Source: Blumeriella jaapii (lineage: Eukaryota > Ascomycota > Leotiomycetes > Helotiales > Drepanopezizaceae). Taken from it: a stretch of 64,000 nt of DNA. Where the stretch lies: the NCBI GenBank assembly GCA_009599575.1, contig VWND01000014.1:620001-684000 (forward strand). Direction: 5' to 3'. The first letter of the stretch is position 1, and each line of letters begins with the position of its first letter. The position numbers were made by a program, and so were the translations under genes. Below, piece after piece: positions 1-11,870 of the stretch. The notes below the pieces were generated by a model that did not search any database, was not told where the DNA came from, and saw nothing but the letters and a program-made list of their open reading frames with translations.

Positions 1-2750
1 AATAAAGCGACAAACTATTATTATAATCAAATTGTTTCGACTTTTATGCTTTTTTATTAGAAAAAAGCCTATAAAATCGATTGATATATAGCTTTAACGG
101 CGTAAAAAAATAGGCAAAAATTTAAAAAATCTTTAATAGCATTGATTAATACTTGTATTACGAAAGCAGCCGTTGCAATTGCGAATAAATCTTTTGCAAT
201 TTTCGGAAACTAATAATTAATAATAATCCTTATTAATAATCTCGTAAAATTTGTTTTTGCCAGAATGGCTTGTTTTTATTAAATTATAGATTATTTGTAA
301 AAGCTAGGTACGAATAAAAACGTTTAAATTCGATATATCGGAAACGTAAAATCGGTTTCGAAAATACAACTTATTATTGCGTATAACGCATTTAAAAAAT
401 TATAACGTTTTGAATTTCGGAATACCTTTTGGTTTAAGCATTTCTTTTTTAGTAGCGATCTATAGCTTATTAATAAAATAATATTTATTTAAAAGTCGTA
501 AAAGCTTTTCGTCGTCCGCTTCGGATATTGGTTTTAGCAAAGCTGAAAAAGCGAAAACTTCAGTTAAATAATGTTTTTTGAAAAAAGCTTAGTTTTGAAA
601 CTGAATTTTCTCGTTTGAAAAGTTCTGAGGAAAATCTTAAAAACGTCGGATTAAAAAATCAGGTTTACTATTTTGTTTTTCAGGTCTGAAAATGATTACA
701 AAATCAAAATCAGTTAAAAATTCGCTCTATCGTATTTAACGTCGGTTAAATTGCTTAATTATTATAAAATATTTCAAATTTCGGTAATTTGTGAATATAC
801 GAATTAAGTAAGCAGCTTTTTGTAATTCGGCTCGCCAACCTTCGAAGCAACGTACAATAGCGAAAAGTTTTTTATTATAAATCTCGTAATTGCATTCGGC
901 TGAATCGAACTTTTTTAATATAAACGCGACTGGATAAAGCATTTTTATATCGTTTTTTTAGGAAAAGATTTTTAAAAAGACGTAGTTAAAAGCGTCGGTT
1001 TTAACGAAAATCTTCTTATCAAAATTGAAATAAAATAATATAGGTGTAATAATAAAAGCTAATTTAAAAAATTCGAAAGCCTTAATACAATTATTATTAA
1101 AATCCTATTTAATATTTTTTTTTCGTCAGATTTACCAAAAAAGTAACGATGCGAAAAAAACTTTTGATAAAACGTCGGTAAAAATTTGCAAAACTTAAAA
1201 ACGCTTATACGTTTTTAACATTAAAAAAAAAGTTTCAGCTAATAATAGCTTCCAACTTTTTAAAGTTTATTTTGATTCTAGTAATAAAAATAATTATTTT
1301 TAGGTAAACGATTTTTTAAATTTCAAATTCGCATTTTTTTATATTTAATTGCAGGCCAGCGTCGGAAAAAGCTTAAAAAACGAAATTGACGTGTTTTTCT
1401 GTATTTTTAAAAATCGTTTGAATAAATTAAAATATCGTTTATATAAGCTGTACAAAAAATATTTAAATAAGATCGTAAAATATCGTTTATACGAAATTGA
1501 AAAGTGGCAAAAGCGTTGTATAAACCGAAAAGCATAATCAACGATTCGAATAAACCGTATTTCGTATTAAACGCAATAAGCTATTTATAACCCTTTTTCA
1601 TACGAATTTTATTAAAAGCGGCAAAAACGTCAAGTTTGATATAAAACTTCGCTTTGCTTAATCGAGAAAATGTTTTTTTAAACTAATAGCAAAAAATATC
1701 GGTTTTTAATTATTATAGCGTTGAAAGCTTTGTAATCGACGCAAAAACGTAATCCGCCTTCTAGCTTTTTTGCAAATAAAACTGAAAAAGCGGCGGAAAA
1801 AAAGCTAGCTCGAATCCAGCCTTTTTCGAGGTTTTTTTTCAGAAATTTGCGTAAAATTTAAAATTCGTTAATTAATATATTATACAAAAAACCGTGTAAA
1901 AAGTACTGCGCTAAAACGGAGTTCTATCGTATAATCAACGCTTTTTTTATAAAGCGCAAATTTATTAGTTTTAATAAAATCGAAAACGGCCAAATAATAA
2001 TAATAGTATTAAAAGAGTTTTATGCGAAAATCGATTAGCGGTTTGGTTTAAAAAGCCAAACGAATATCTTTTAAAAAGACTTCAGCGAAATAAAATTCAG
2101 CTAATAAATATTATCGTTCAGCTTAAAAAAGTTTTTGTCGTAATTGGTTTACTTCTGATAATGCAAAGTTAGGATCGTTTGCAAAATTAAAATCGTTTTT
2201 AATTATAACGCCGAGTTTTTATAAACGTTGGTCGATTTCGTATAATAAAGCTGAAAATACTTCGATTCCGGGCTGAAAAAATAAAATATTAAAAGCAACA
2301 GCTCCTGTACGGCGAAAAAGCTGATTAAACGATTGACTTGTAAAAGTAGCGTTTTTAAATTAAATCTAAAACAGTTAATTAATAAAAGTTTTAGAATAAA
2401 CAGTTCGAACGGCAAAAGTTTAAATTAAAGCAAAAGGTATTCGTAATTTAATTAATATAAAAGTTATATATTTTAAGCCAAGATTTGCCCAAAATAAAAT
2501 CGTATTTTCTTAGTGTTATAATAAAAGCTGTAATTCGTTCGGTATGACGGGCGATATTAATTTGAAAAAAAACTTAATAAGTAACGTCGCCGTAAATAAA
2601 AAAACGTTCGTTAACCACGGTAAATTTATATAAGTTAATAAATAAAACAAAGGTCAATTCGTAATATTATACGAAAGCATAATTAATAAAATTATCGGTA
2701 GCTCCGAAATCGTTTAAAAAATAAGTTTTAATATATATATTATTAATAAT
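1..2750 (-). pseudogene. Element Z pol remnant: protease region, RT and RNase H
   Basis: The longest surviving open piece (736-942) has the Ty3/gypsy RNase H layout: YPVAF followed by the ECNYEIYNKKLFAIVR block, a GWRAEL segment and a degraded TDHKNLEYF motif ending in KQFNRR. Upstream on the minus strand, an [10 protein letters not shown] motif near 1,150-1,200 marks the RT thumb/connection region. The RT active site at 1434-1445 reads Y-I-N-D-I-L-I-Y. In the family this is Y-x-D-D, so the first catalytic aspartate codon has become asparagine by a G-to-A change. Many in-frame stops separate these blocks. The frame is not translatable, and integrase would lie beyond the left edge. Confidence 0.8.
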
Positions 2751-2879
2751 TATAATACAAAGCAATATCAAATATAATTCCGGAACGCTATCTAAAACAA
2801 ATAACTTCAATTTATCTTTTAAAAGTTTTTAATAATAACAATTATTAGAAATAATCAGTTTTCCGATTTTTTTGCTTCG

Positions 2880-4100
2880 GTTTTAGCCTTTTTAATCCAA
2901 AAGAAATCGGAGCAGTCAGCAGCTCGGTGTTTATCGCTGGCATACTATAAATAAAAGTTATTAGCAAAAAAATAAATTCGGCGAGCTAGCTTTTCGACGT
3001 CACCGACTAAACGTTTGTTTTTTGCTATATCAGCTGCGATTTATATAATTGCCTTGGTTTAAATAACGCTGAGATTTATAAAATCGCTTTAAATAATAAT
3101 CGTAATAACAGTTTTAAATATAAAAGCGGAAAAAATGATTTTCGTATTGCGGCTTCCGGTTTTGTAATAATTAAAATTTAATTATCGAAAAACGGTATCG
3201 GTTTCGCGCATTTAGGCGCAAAAACCAATAAAATCAGTTTTCAAATCGGAAAAATTAATATACGACAAACGAATAATTATATTAAAATAAAAAGCTTCGC
3301 GCAAAATAGCGATAGCGGCTTCGTTATTAAACTTAATATAACTTTTAATTTCCAGCCAAATAAAAAAAAAATAAATAAAAGTTGATTGCTTTGCTTAAAA
3401 AACAAAATTCTTTTAAATATATTTATTTATTAATTAAAAATATCGAACGATTATTAAAAAACTTAAATTATTTTTGTAATAATCAGATAAAAAAAGGTGC
3501 CGTCCGTACGTAAACCTTTTTATAAAACGCTTTTGGCTGTATCGGAAAAGCGGAAAAAAAAATAGCTTATGCGATTCTGTTCGGTCGTATATTAATTCTG
3601 ATTAAAACGGAGCTTTAAAATTATATTTTAAAAAAAAGTGATAAAATGCTTCGTAACGTTGCCGGTGCTATCCGAATTTATAAATTTATCGGAATCGGAA
3701 AAAGCAAATGTTTTTTTTTTTGCGTTTAAAATGTTCGGTATATTTTAATTAATAAAAGCTTATTTTCGGAAATTGGCAAGCTCGGCTTCGCGGTTTTAAA
3801 TTATTTTTTTTTAAAAGGCCTTTTTTTCCCAGTATTATACCGTTTGAATATCCAGCTTTTAAGCGAAATTATTTAATTTAGCTTTGAATAATATTATTAC
3901 ATCGTTCTGTTTTACCGCGTAAGCGAAAATATCGAAAATTTCTTAAAAACAGGCTTTCGTATTAGCGATCAGAACGGCGACGATTTGATCGAAGTATTTA
4001 AAATATTTTAAAATAAAATAATTAAAAGGTTTCGATAATTTAGAATAGTCCGATATAGCTCGTTAAAAAAAAAAGCGTAAAATGTATTTTATTCCGGAAT
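2880..4100 (-). pseudogene. Element Z gag remnant with degraded CCHC zinc knuckle
   Basis: On the minus strand at about 2912-2955 the spacing C-X2-C-X4-H-X4-C can still be read. The first two cysteine codons are now tyrosine codons (TGY to TAY), while the histidine and last cysteine (H-RAAD-C) survive. Upstream of it, AT-rich sequence with many stops fills the expected Gag length, about 1.2 kb. I cannot fix the original start codon. The call rests on the knuckle and its position 5' of RT in the same orientation. Confidence 0.55.
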
Positions 4101-4417
4101 ATAAGCAAAAGCAGAACAAAATTTTTTAAATATAAGTCTTATATTAAAAAAAATTATCGTTTCGTAGTTTCGTATCGTAAAAGTTATTTTTAAAAAATCG
4201 TAAAAATTGTTATCGCGATAAAATTTATTGATTTTTCGTATGCGTAAAAGCAAAACAAAGTTGGCAGGCTTTTTCAGCTTAAAAGCTAAAATAAAAGTAT
4301 TAAAAAAGGTTTGGTAATTAATATATCAGAAATACGAATAAGCAAAAGGTTCGTAAATAAATTGTATTAACTACGAGATTCTAAGTTTAAAAATGTCGTA
4401 AAATCTAAGATACAATA

Positions 4418-4497
4418 TGTGCGAGCTCCGATATCACGTAATAACAACATGACCTTCGGACCACGTGACCAACGGACTGACGTTTTATCCCCTCACA
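4418..4497 (-). repeat. Element Z putative 5' LTR, about 80 bp, little RIP
   Basis: On the minus strand this segment starts TGTGAGG and ends CGCACA, the TG...CA form of an LTR. Its right end coincides with the point where A0 sequence resumes. It keeps a CACGTGAC-type palindrome and near-normal base composition, unlike the AT-rich DNA on both sides. If the TG...CA limits are the true LTR, it is unusually short. The LTR could instead extend further left toward about 4,100. The matching 3' LTR is outside the window. Confidence 0.45.
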
Positions 4498-4936
4498 CTT
4501 TTCCAAGCTTATAAGTTTTGCAAAACGATTAAATAATATAATAACTGGCTGTTTTTTGGCGATTTCGGTAATTTTTAATAGCTAAGCATATTTTTGCACT
4601 AGAACTTCCACGTCTTTTTTATAAATAAAAAAGGAAGATTTCTTTTAATTTATAGCTTCGATAATACGTTCGCTTTGGTTTTGTTTAAAAACGAATTTTA
4701 TAAATTTAAAATACTAATCGAAGATTTCAAAGTTTTATTTATTAATTTTAAAATGCTTAATAATTTTGTTACGAATGCTAATTGAAAAGCTAAGTAAAAA
4801 TAATCTTTTTTGCTTAACTTCGTTTAAAACTTTTTTATTAACGAAAACGTTAAAAACTTTCGTATAAATACGACAATAAGCTTTAAGTTTTTTGGCTTAG
4901 CGAATTATTATAACAAATTGTTTAAAAAAAGCGATA

Positions 4937-4941
4937 GTATC
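4937..4941. repeat. Target-site duplication of X1, left copy (GTATC)
   Basis: GTATC immediately before X1 is repeated exactly at 12283-12287. Removing X1 and one copy restores the A0 gag sequence as seen in A3 near 44,250. Confidence 0.95.
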
Positions 4942-5353
4942 TGTAAGGATTGAAAGGCAGGGAAACATTAATTCAAACAATAGAGCTCAGATAAGGTTGG
5001 GTTGATAGTCAAACTGATTTCTATCTTCTATATCTCTAGTAGAAGGCGTGTATAAGTATAAAAGGAGGGGTGGAGCCCTCGAGAAAAGTATTTCCCAGGA
5101 AACCAGGCGAATCCCATTTAGTATGCTTTTCAGCTTTTATCCCGACCTTTTTTTATTTTTTTTAATATAATTTTAATAACTAGTTTTTTAGCAATCACTT
5201 TTATAAAGTGTTTTACTTAAATGTCATTTCCAGCTTTTATAATATTATCCGGCTTCCACGGCCTATCCGCAGAAAGTGCTATTCGAAGATTGATAAAAAG
5301 CAAAGGGTTTTGGCGGATCACCTGACTTATATACGTGATATTAATTTTTGATA
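4942..5353 (-). repeat. X1 3' LTR (412 bp)
   Basis: Same length as the LTR at 11871-12282 and homologous along its whole length. The outer (left) half is nearly unmutated, while the inner (right) half is strongly RIP-mutated: the terminal CACGTGATGTTGG of the sister LTR reads ACGTGATATTAA here. On the plus strand it contains a TATAAAAGG box at 5057-5064, opposite to the coding direction of the element. Confidence 0.93.
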
Positions 5354-5804
5354 TTACCCCTTTTTTTAGGCTTTTGGTTCCCAAAAGCGATTGATTTCTT
5401 TATGCGTATGCTTTCGTATATAGCGTGCGTTACGCTTTCGAAATAACGTACGGTTTTTTCCGCTTTTGGTCGTGAATTATAACTGTTTCTTTCGCTTTCG
5501 GTCGTGAATTATGGCTGTTTTGCTGTTCTGTTTTTTTTGTTTTCGGTAGCGCTTCGCATTTTCGTTAAAAAAATCTTTTTTCTTAAAATGGCCGCTATTT
5601 TTCTGCTTAACTTTTTTTTTTTTTTTTATTTTTATTTTTTTATCAGCTTTTTTTTATTTTAATCAACTGCTTTTCGCCGCGTTCGCCGCGAATTTTCAAA
5701 ATGCTTTTGATTTTTATTTGCTTTCGGTGCGCTCGCCTGATTTTACGCGAAAGCATTACAAAGGACTTTTTGCCCTTTTGCGTTTTCGAGCTTTTTAGCG
5801 TGAA

Positions 5805-6284
5805 ATGCAACCGCTGCAAAGCTTCGCATATTTAATGCTTTCCTATGAATCTTTTAGATTTTTATTCGAATTCGCTTTTAATTAGCTACAGGTTTTTATC
5901 GTACGCGCTATCGAAGCGCAAACACTTTTCGCGGGCTTTAACGATTTTATAAATCGTTTCGATGCTATTATAATCGCTGCCGCTTTTTTTTTTTCTATTG
6001 CCGAAGCTAAAGCTTTTGTTAAAACTTTTGTCGATTTTATTATTTACGACGTTTATATAAATCGTTTAAAAAAGGATAACGCTTCGGCTTTTATAATAAT
6101 CGAAGGTCGTGCGAATCGCGCCGCGGCTCGGACTGCCGCCGCTGCTGCTGCGTCCGTTTTTGCCGGTTTGGCGGCTGCTGCTGTTTTAAAGGTTTTGGCT
6201 GCGCCGGCCTTTTTTTTTAACGACGCTAATATAAAACGTATTTTCCGACGTTTCGAAAACGTCGCTCGGATCTATTTTGATTAA
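5805..6284 (+). pseudogene. Open plus-strand frame in the X1 tail, antisense to the element (160 codons, one TAG)
   Basis: From ATG at 5805 to TAA at 6282-6284 the plus strand is open except for one TAG, which a RIP change from CAG would explain. The predicted product is alanine-rich in its second half (a run of Ala near two thirds of its length) and ends in an arginine/phenylalanine-rich segment. The homologous frame in X2 (14490-14957) is 12 bp shorter by an in-frame loss in the Ala-rich part. The minus strand of the same segment is also fairly open, in a Lys/Ala-rich frame continuing after the chromodomain. Which strand coded for protein cannot be decided from two mutated copies. I do not recognise either product. 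Confidence 0.35.
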
Positions 6285-6589
6285 TTGAATTAAATTCTGG
6301 ATTTTTACGAAAATATCGTAGTTGCAATTTAAAATTCGATTACGGTTATTATAAAAACTTTAATTAAAGTAAATCGAATATTTTGCGAATTCGTTTGGTA
6401 TTAATTTTTTTTAGCCTGCCGCTGCTTTTAAATTTAAAAAAAATAGCGATAACAATAAAAAAAAAGATAACGATAAAAATAAATTAGCTTAGCGGCGGTT
6501 TTAAGGTTTTTTAAATGTTTTTGTTTTCTTTTTCTTGCTTTTACGACGCGCATTCGTTATTGCTTCGTTGCTATTATTTATCGTATTTT

Positions 6590-9500
6590 TTAAATATTTT
6601 TTTATAATTTTTTTTACGTTCGTAAAATGGTTTTTTGGCTTTTAGAAGTTTTCGCTTAGTAAATAGCTTTTTTATCGTATTAAATAATATCGGCTTTTTT
6701 TTGTATTTTTGTAAGCTTGTATTAATTTAACTTCGTATTTTTCGGGTTTTTGAAGTTTTATTATATTATTTTTCGGCTCGGTATCGTTCCGACTCTGCTA
6801 AGATTTTAGTAGGAAAACGTGGAAAATATCGTAAATACGATATTAAAAAGAAAGTTCGAATTAATAAACTTGGCCGTATTTATGTATAATTCGCTTGATT
6901 TTAAAAAGCTTTAGATATTTATTTAAAAGCTTTCGAAAAGATCGCAGCTATCGAAGGTTTTTGGTCGATAATAATACTTTGTCGCTTATTTGAAATTTAG
7001 TTTTTTTATATTTAGCGTCGTAAAACCTTTTGTAATTCGCGTTGGCTTTTTTTAATTTTTTATTAAATATTTTTTTTTTTTTTTGTAATATTTTAATTCG
7101 TTTTTCCGCTAACGATACTTTTTTTTTTACGACGTCGCTTTCGACGTTGCTGCTAAGTTTTGAATAAAAGCCGTATAATATGCGAAAAAAAATAAAACCC
7201 GTAAAAGCGTGTATCGAGTTATTATACGTAAACTCGGCTAAAGCAAGCTTCGTAGCTTAATCGTTTTATCGATAATCGCAGTACGTGCGAAAGTAAAATT
7301 TTAAAATTTGATTTTAACGTTCCGTTTGGCTATTTGTTTAAAAATGGAAAGCGGTGCTTAATCGACGTCGTATTTGTAAATAAAATATTATTAAAAACCA
7401 GAATTTATTAATGAAAACTGACCCTTTGTTTGTAATAATTTTTTTAAAATAATTAAAATTTTTGTAAACGTGTTATATAAATATTTTAGTTAAATCTGGG
7501 GCTGAAATCGTTTTTTGTATCGGTATGTATTTCGACAGTTTCGTATATCGATTTATTATAACGAATATCGAATCGTAAATACGACTTCGTTTTTTATTAA
7601 AAAGTAGATTCGTAATAAAATTTATAGTTATTTTTTCCTAAGGTTTCGTAGAAATCGAAAAGGGAGTTAACTCGCTATAGGGTCGGTGCTTTCTAAGCTT
7701 GCTTTTTTAGTATTTTTTATACGTATTAACGTAACGCTTTACGTCGCTTCGTAAACCAGGCCAGAAATACTCGACCAGTTTTAACGTTCGCCGAAAGCTT
7801 TAATGGCCGGCGGTCGGGTCGTCGTAATTAATTTTTAATATTTCGCTTTTAATAGCGTTTTTATTCGGAATATACGCACGTTTTTTATAACGTAGTAATT
7901 TATTTTGGCTTATACGCTAATATTTTTCGGATCCGGCTCGATTGCTTTGCGAGGCCGATTCGTACGTTTTTTATAATACAAAAAAATCAGATTTTTGTAA
8001 TTTAAAAATAGTTTTATAAATCGGTTTTGTTAGCTCGTTATTAGCCGTTTCGGATTGTAGCAATATAACGGCTACGCTTCGTGGTATATATTATTTGCAA
8101 TTAATAATATTAGTAAAGGACAGTCCGGCGAAAAAGCTTTTTATTTGGCTTTTTTCCGTTTGCTTTTTACTTTTTGATTCCGTTAATAAAAGCTTCGAAT
8201 ATTTATCGGCGCGAAATGATTTATGTTTCGATTTTAGGCGTGTTTTTACTACGAAAAATATTTTAAAATTTCTTAAATAAGCTAGTTTTAGCTTACAATA
8301 TAGCGTAAACAGCTGTTCGTTATCTTTTTTTAAATTTTCTTTTAAATCTGGCCGGCGGGAAAAACCATTCGCCGGGTTAGAAACTTTTGTTTTATATTCG
8401 ATTGCAAAATCGTATTTAGCTAGCTCGTCGGCCTATTTCGCTTGGCGTCCGTTTAAACGTTTTTTCGTAAAAAAGTATTTTAGATTGTGATAATTTGTAC
8501 GTATAATAATAACGTCGAAAGCGCTACGTAAATATTAGCTCTATTATTTGAAAGCGTGAATTATAGCTATTAGTTTAGCGTCGTAAACTTCGTATTTTTA
8601 TTTTATAAAAAAAAGCTTTTTCGAATAATATACGATGGGATATCAACGTGCCCTCGTATTTTTTTCGAACAATTAAAATAATATTTTATTTATAGCGAAT
8701 TTCGAAGCGTTTGTTTCGATTTGGATTTTTAATCGAGGGTCGAAATGGCGTAAAATCGGTGTTTGGCAAAACTTTTTTTTTAAAAATAAAAAAACGAGCT
8801 TCGTTTCGAATGGAAAACGAAAGGGGTCCGATATTTTTTTTCGTTATATTTTTTTCAGAAGATTTGTAATAAATCGGCAAAGCTTAGCGTAGTTTTTAAT
8901 AAAACGTTTGTAGAAGTTAGTAAAACCCAAAAACATTTGAATATCTCGCCATGTAATAAAAAGAGATTATTTCCGAATATTATTTATTTTTCTTGGGTCC
9001 ATTTTAATTTCCGTAAAAATAACGACGAAGCTTAGGAACTTAATCGTATTCGTATCGAAAGCATATTTTTTCAGATTTTCGTAAAATTTATTAATACGAA
9101 GTTTTTCGAAAAATTTTTTTACCGCGTTTGTGTAATCGTCGGGGTTTTCGGAAAATATTAAAATATCGTCGAAATAAATTATATACGTAATATTTATTAA
9201 ACCGATTAAAGCTTGATTAATATACGCTTAAAAAATTGCTGGTGCGTTCGAAAAGCCGAAGGGTAATACGTAGTATTCGAAATGTTCGTAACGAATGCGA
9301 AACGCAGTTTTCCATTTATTTTTTTTTTTTATTCGAAAGCGGTAATACGCTTAAATAAGATTTAGCTTAGTAAATATTTTAGCTTTTTTCAAACGATCCA
9401 AAGTTTCGCTTATAAAAGGTAGAAGGATTCGATTTTTAATCGTAATTGCGTTTAGATTTTTATAATCGACGCATAATCGTAAATTTCCGTTTTTTTTCGG

Positions 9501-10280
9501 TATAAATATTACCGGTGCGCCGGCAGGGCTAATAGATTTTCTTATCCAGTTTTTTTTTAAGCTCGAATCGAGATATTCGCGTAATTCGATAAGTTCAGAT
9601 TCCGATAAAAAATAAATTGGTTTTTAAAAGGGATTCTTTTTTTTCGCGAGGTTTATTCGATGTTTTATAAGATGGTGAAAAACTAGGGTAACCGCGGCGG
9701 TATCGTCGAATACGTCGGCGTAATCGTCGTATTTGAAAAGTAATTAATGCTGTTTTTCAGTAGCTTTTTTTAAAACGATACAAAACGCTTGTTTTTTTTT
9801 AGATTTTTTTTTAAAACGTTTAATTATAACGAGATTAAGCTGTAAGCGTTCGATTAAATATCGCCACGATTTAGCTCGGAAATTTATAACGGAGTCGATA
9901 TTTCGTAATTAAAAGAAACTTAAAATAAATAAAACTTTTAAAATATTTATATCGCAAGCTACGAAATCGTTCTGTATTTTTTTAATTGTTTTATAATTAT
10001 CAGTAGCGCGAATAAATTGCGTATGCGTGCCGTAAATAATTTTTTTTTTTTTTTAATCGTAAATAAATTAATACGTTTTTAAATTGGTTTTTATTTATAT
10101 TTAATTAATAATTTTTAAGTTACGCAGTTTTTTTTCGCGCCGCAGTCGATAAAAGCTCGTTTCGTACGAGTTTCGCTTTTGGCTTTTTTAATTTCGATTA
10201 AAATTATTATTTTTTGCTTTTCTTTTTCGTTCGATTTTATTAATAGCGACGAAATTAAAATCGAGCGGAAGCTTTTTCCG
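6590..10280 (-). pseudogene. X1 pol remnant: protease, RT, RNase H, integrase, chromodomain
   Basis: RT is clear. The active site at 9165-9176 reads Y-F-D-D followed by ILIFSENPDDY, with both catalytic aspartates kept, and the FLGF.NFYKRFIKNYAK block follows near 8,900-8,940. RNase H covers about 8,300-8,800, and integrase should fill about 6,900-8,000. At about 6590-6740 a chromodomain is readable: YEVKLI, then YYLIR-x-KGYS-x-SEN, then EPKNHF and KKIIKKY. One expected cage tryptophan codon is now a stop. Together these place the element among Ty3/gypsy chromoviruses, whose chromodomain guides integration to particular chromatin. Numerous TAA/TAG/TGA codons replace CAA/CAG/TGG. Confidence 0.88.
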
Positions 10281-11700
10281 AATTCTTAAATTTGTTAGCT
10301 TCGGAACAGTTTAGGGTTATATATTCTTTTTTGTTACATTTATAATATTCGACTTTTGAATAATTAACTATACGATGCTTTTTTTTTTAACAGCGATTAT
10401 ATTTCGAAAAGTAAAAAAAGTCGTTAAGAGTTTTAGAATTTCAAAGGATTTTGTTAGGATTGTCGTTTTTTCGCTTTCGTTTTTTTTTTTGTAACGTATT
10501 TTCGAATCGAAAACGGTATATATTTGTTTTAGCTTTTAAGCTTTAATCGTAAATATATTTTTTTTTTTTTTTTTTTTTTTTGCGTTCGTTTCGTCGTTTA
10601 TTATTTTTCGTTTCGTCGTTAATAATTTTATTAGTATTTTCGATACGACGAACGATTAATATTAATTTTTCGTACGAGCTTATAATTGCAGTATTGCTTC
10701 GTTTAATAATTTCTTTTCGAAAAATAAATCGGAGCTTTGCGAAAAGCATTTTTTTTCTAGTCGCATCGTTTATTATTTATAACTGCTGTTCGAAATTATT
10801 TAAATAAGCAACGAAATCGTTAATTAATTTATGCTTTTTTTACTTCGCTTTATCGTATAAATTCGAAGCCGCGATTTTTCGATTTTCCGCATTTATTAAA
10901 AAGTTTAATATTTATTTTTTAAAATCGTTTTATATAGTTCGAATATTCGTAGAACGTCGTTCGTATCCGATTCACTTTTTTATTTTATTATCGAAAGCTA
11001 AAACATAAACGTTAATTTTTTTTTAATCGGTATAAAATATTATCTTTTTATTTTGGCGGAAACTTCGCTTTGTACGCCGAATAAAAGATTGAGCTTTTTT
11101 AGTATTTTTTCTTCGATATATTAGAAAGTCTTTTATTTTTGGTGTTTTTCGGCTCGAATTCGCTGTGTTTTTTATAAAAAGTATAATATGCTTAGAAAAG
11201 ATGCTAGATCGTTTCTAATAGGTATTATTGTCGTAGTGCTCCGAAGATATTTTATAATAATTATTAGCTTAAATTATTTTTTGTTTTTTTTTAATTAAGA
11301 CGGTGTTAAAAAGTATAAAAACCTTTTTTTCGATATTTTCGAAAGCGTCAAATTCTCGTTAGAATTGTTTAATTTTCTTTCGGAATTCGTTTCGGCGTTT
11401 TTTGATTTTTTCGAATCTTTTGATTATTTCGTAGATTTTTTTTTCAGTTTTTTTCTGCTTTATTTTAATTCGTATTTTTTTTACTTTTTTACGTTTATCG
11501 TTTTTTTTTTGTTCGGCGCGGGTTCGTTTATTAGCCAAATAAATCAGAGTTTCGATAAAGGATTTTTTCGAATCGCTTTAAGCGTGGCCTTTTTTAATGA
11601 TTTTTTCGATAAAAAAAGTTAAGGAATCGTCGCGCTTTAATAATGGGATATTTTCGACCTTTGGTGAAATTGATAACGTTAGAGAAAACGATGATACGGG
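10280..11700 (-). pseudogene. X1 gag remnant with degraded CCHC knuckle
   Basis: The minus strand at 10543-10749 keeps a Gag-like helical stretch (FRKEIIKR...ISSYEKLI...ARRIE type) followed by a Lys-rich linker. The homologous X2 piece is at 53119-53364. Nearer pol, at about 10300-10370, the order Y-Y-K-C-N-K-K-E-Y-I-T-L-N-C fits a CCHC zinc knuckle in which RIP turned the first Cys and the His into Tyr and a Gly into Glu. The N-terminal part is too mutated to find the start codon. Confidence 0.7.
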
Positions 11701-11870
11701 GTTTTTTTGAGCAGTCGAAAATGCTAGGTTTTCTTAAGTAGCTGAAGGTGTTTGTTTTTTGCGAGTGCGAAAAGCTATAATATCGATAGTAACGATGTAA
11801 ATGTAATAATATAATAGAAGGTTGTTTTAGTAATATCGAACTGCCGTTCCGGTAAATAAAAAAATTAAAA

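Larger units (their letters stand above)
1..4497 (-). mobile_element. Element Z: Ty3/gypsy LTR retrotransposon, 3' part beyond left edge, heavily RIP-mutated
   Basis: A minus-strand Ty3/gypsy element. Its 5' terminus at 4497 is placed where sequence homologous to element A0 resumes: 4498 onward matches the minus-strand gag region of A3 near 43,810. Reading the minus strand leftward there is a terminal LTR-like segment, a Gag zinc knuckle near 2,930, RT near 1,440 and RNase H near 840. Integrase and the 3' LTR must lie to the left of the window. The interior is saturated with stop codons and has lost CpA/TpG, as expected from RIP. The element is inserted in A0. The TSD cannot be confirmed because the other end is not visible. 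Confidence 0.85.

Noticed and set aside
11365..11622. Plus-strand Phe-rich frame, repeated at 53949-54206
   Set aside because: Antisense to the Lys/Arg-rich gag of X1 and X2. Phe runs are the complement of Lys codons.
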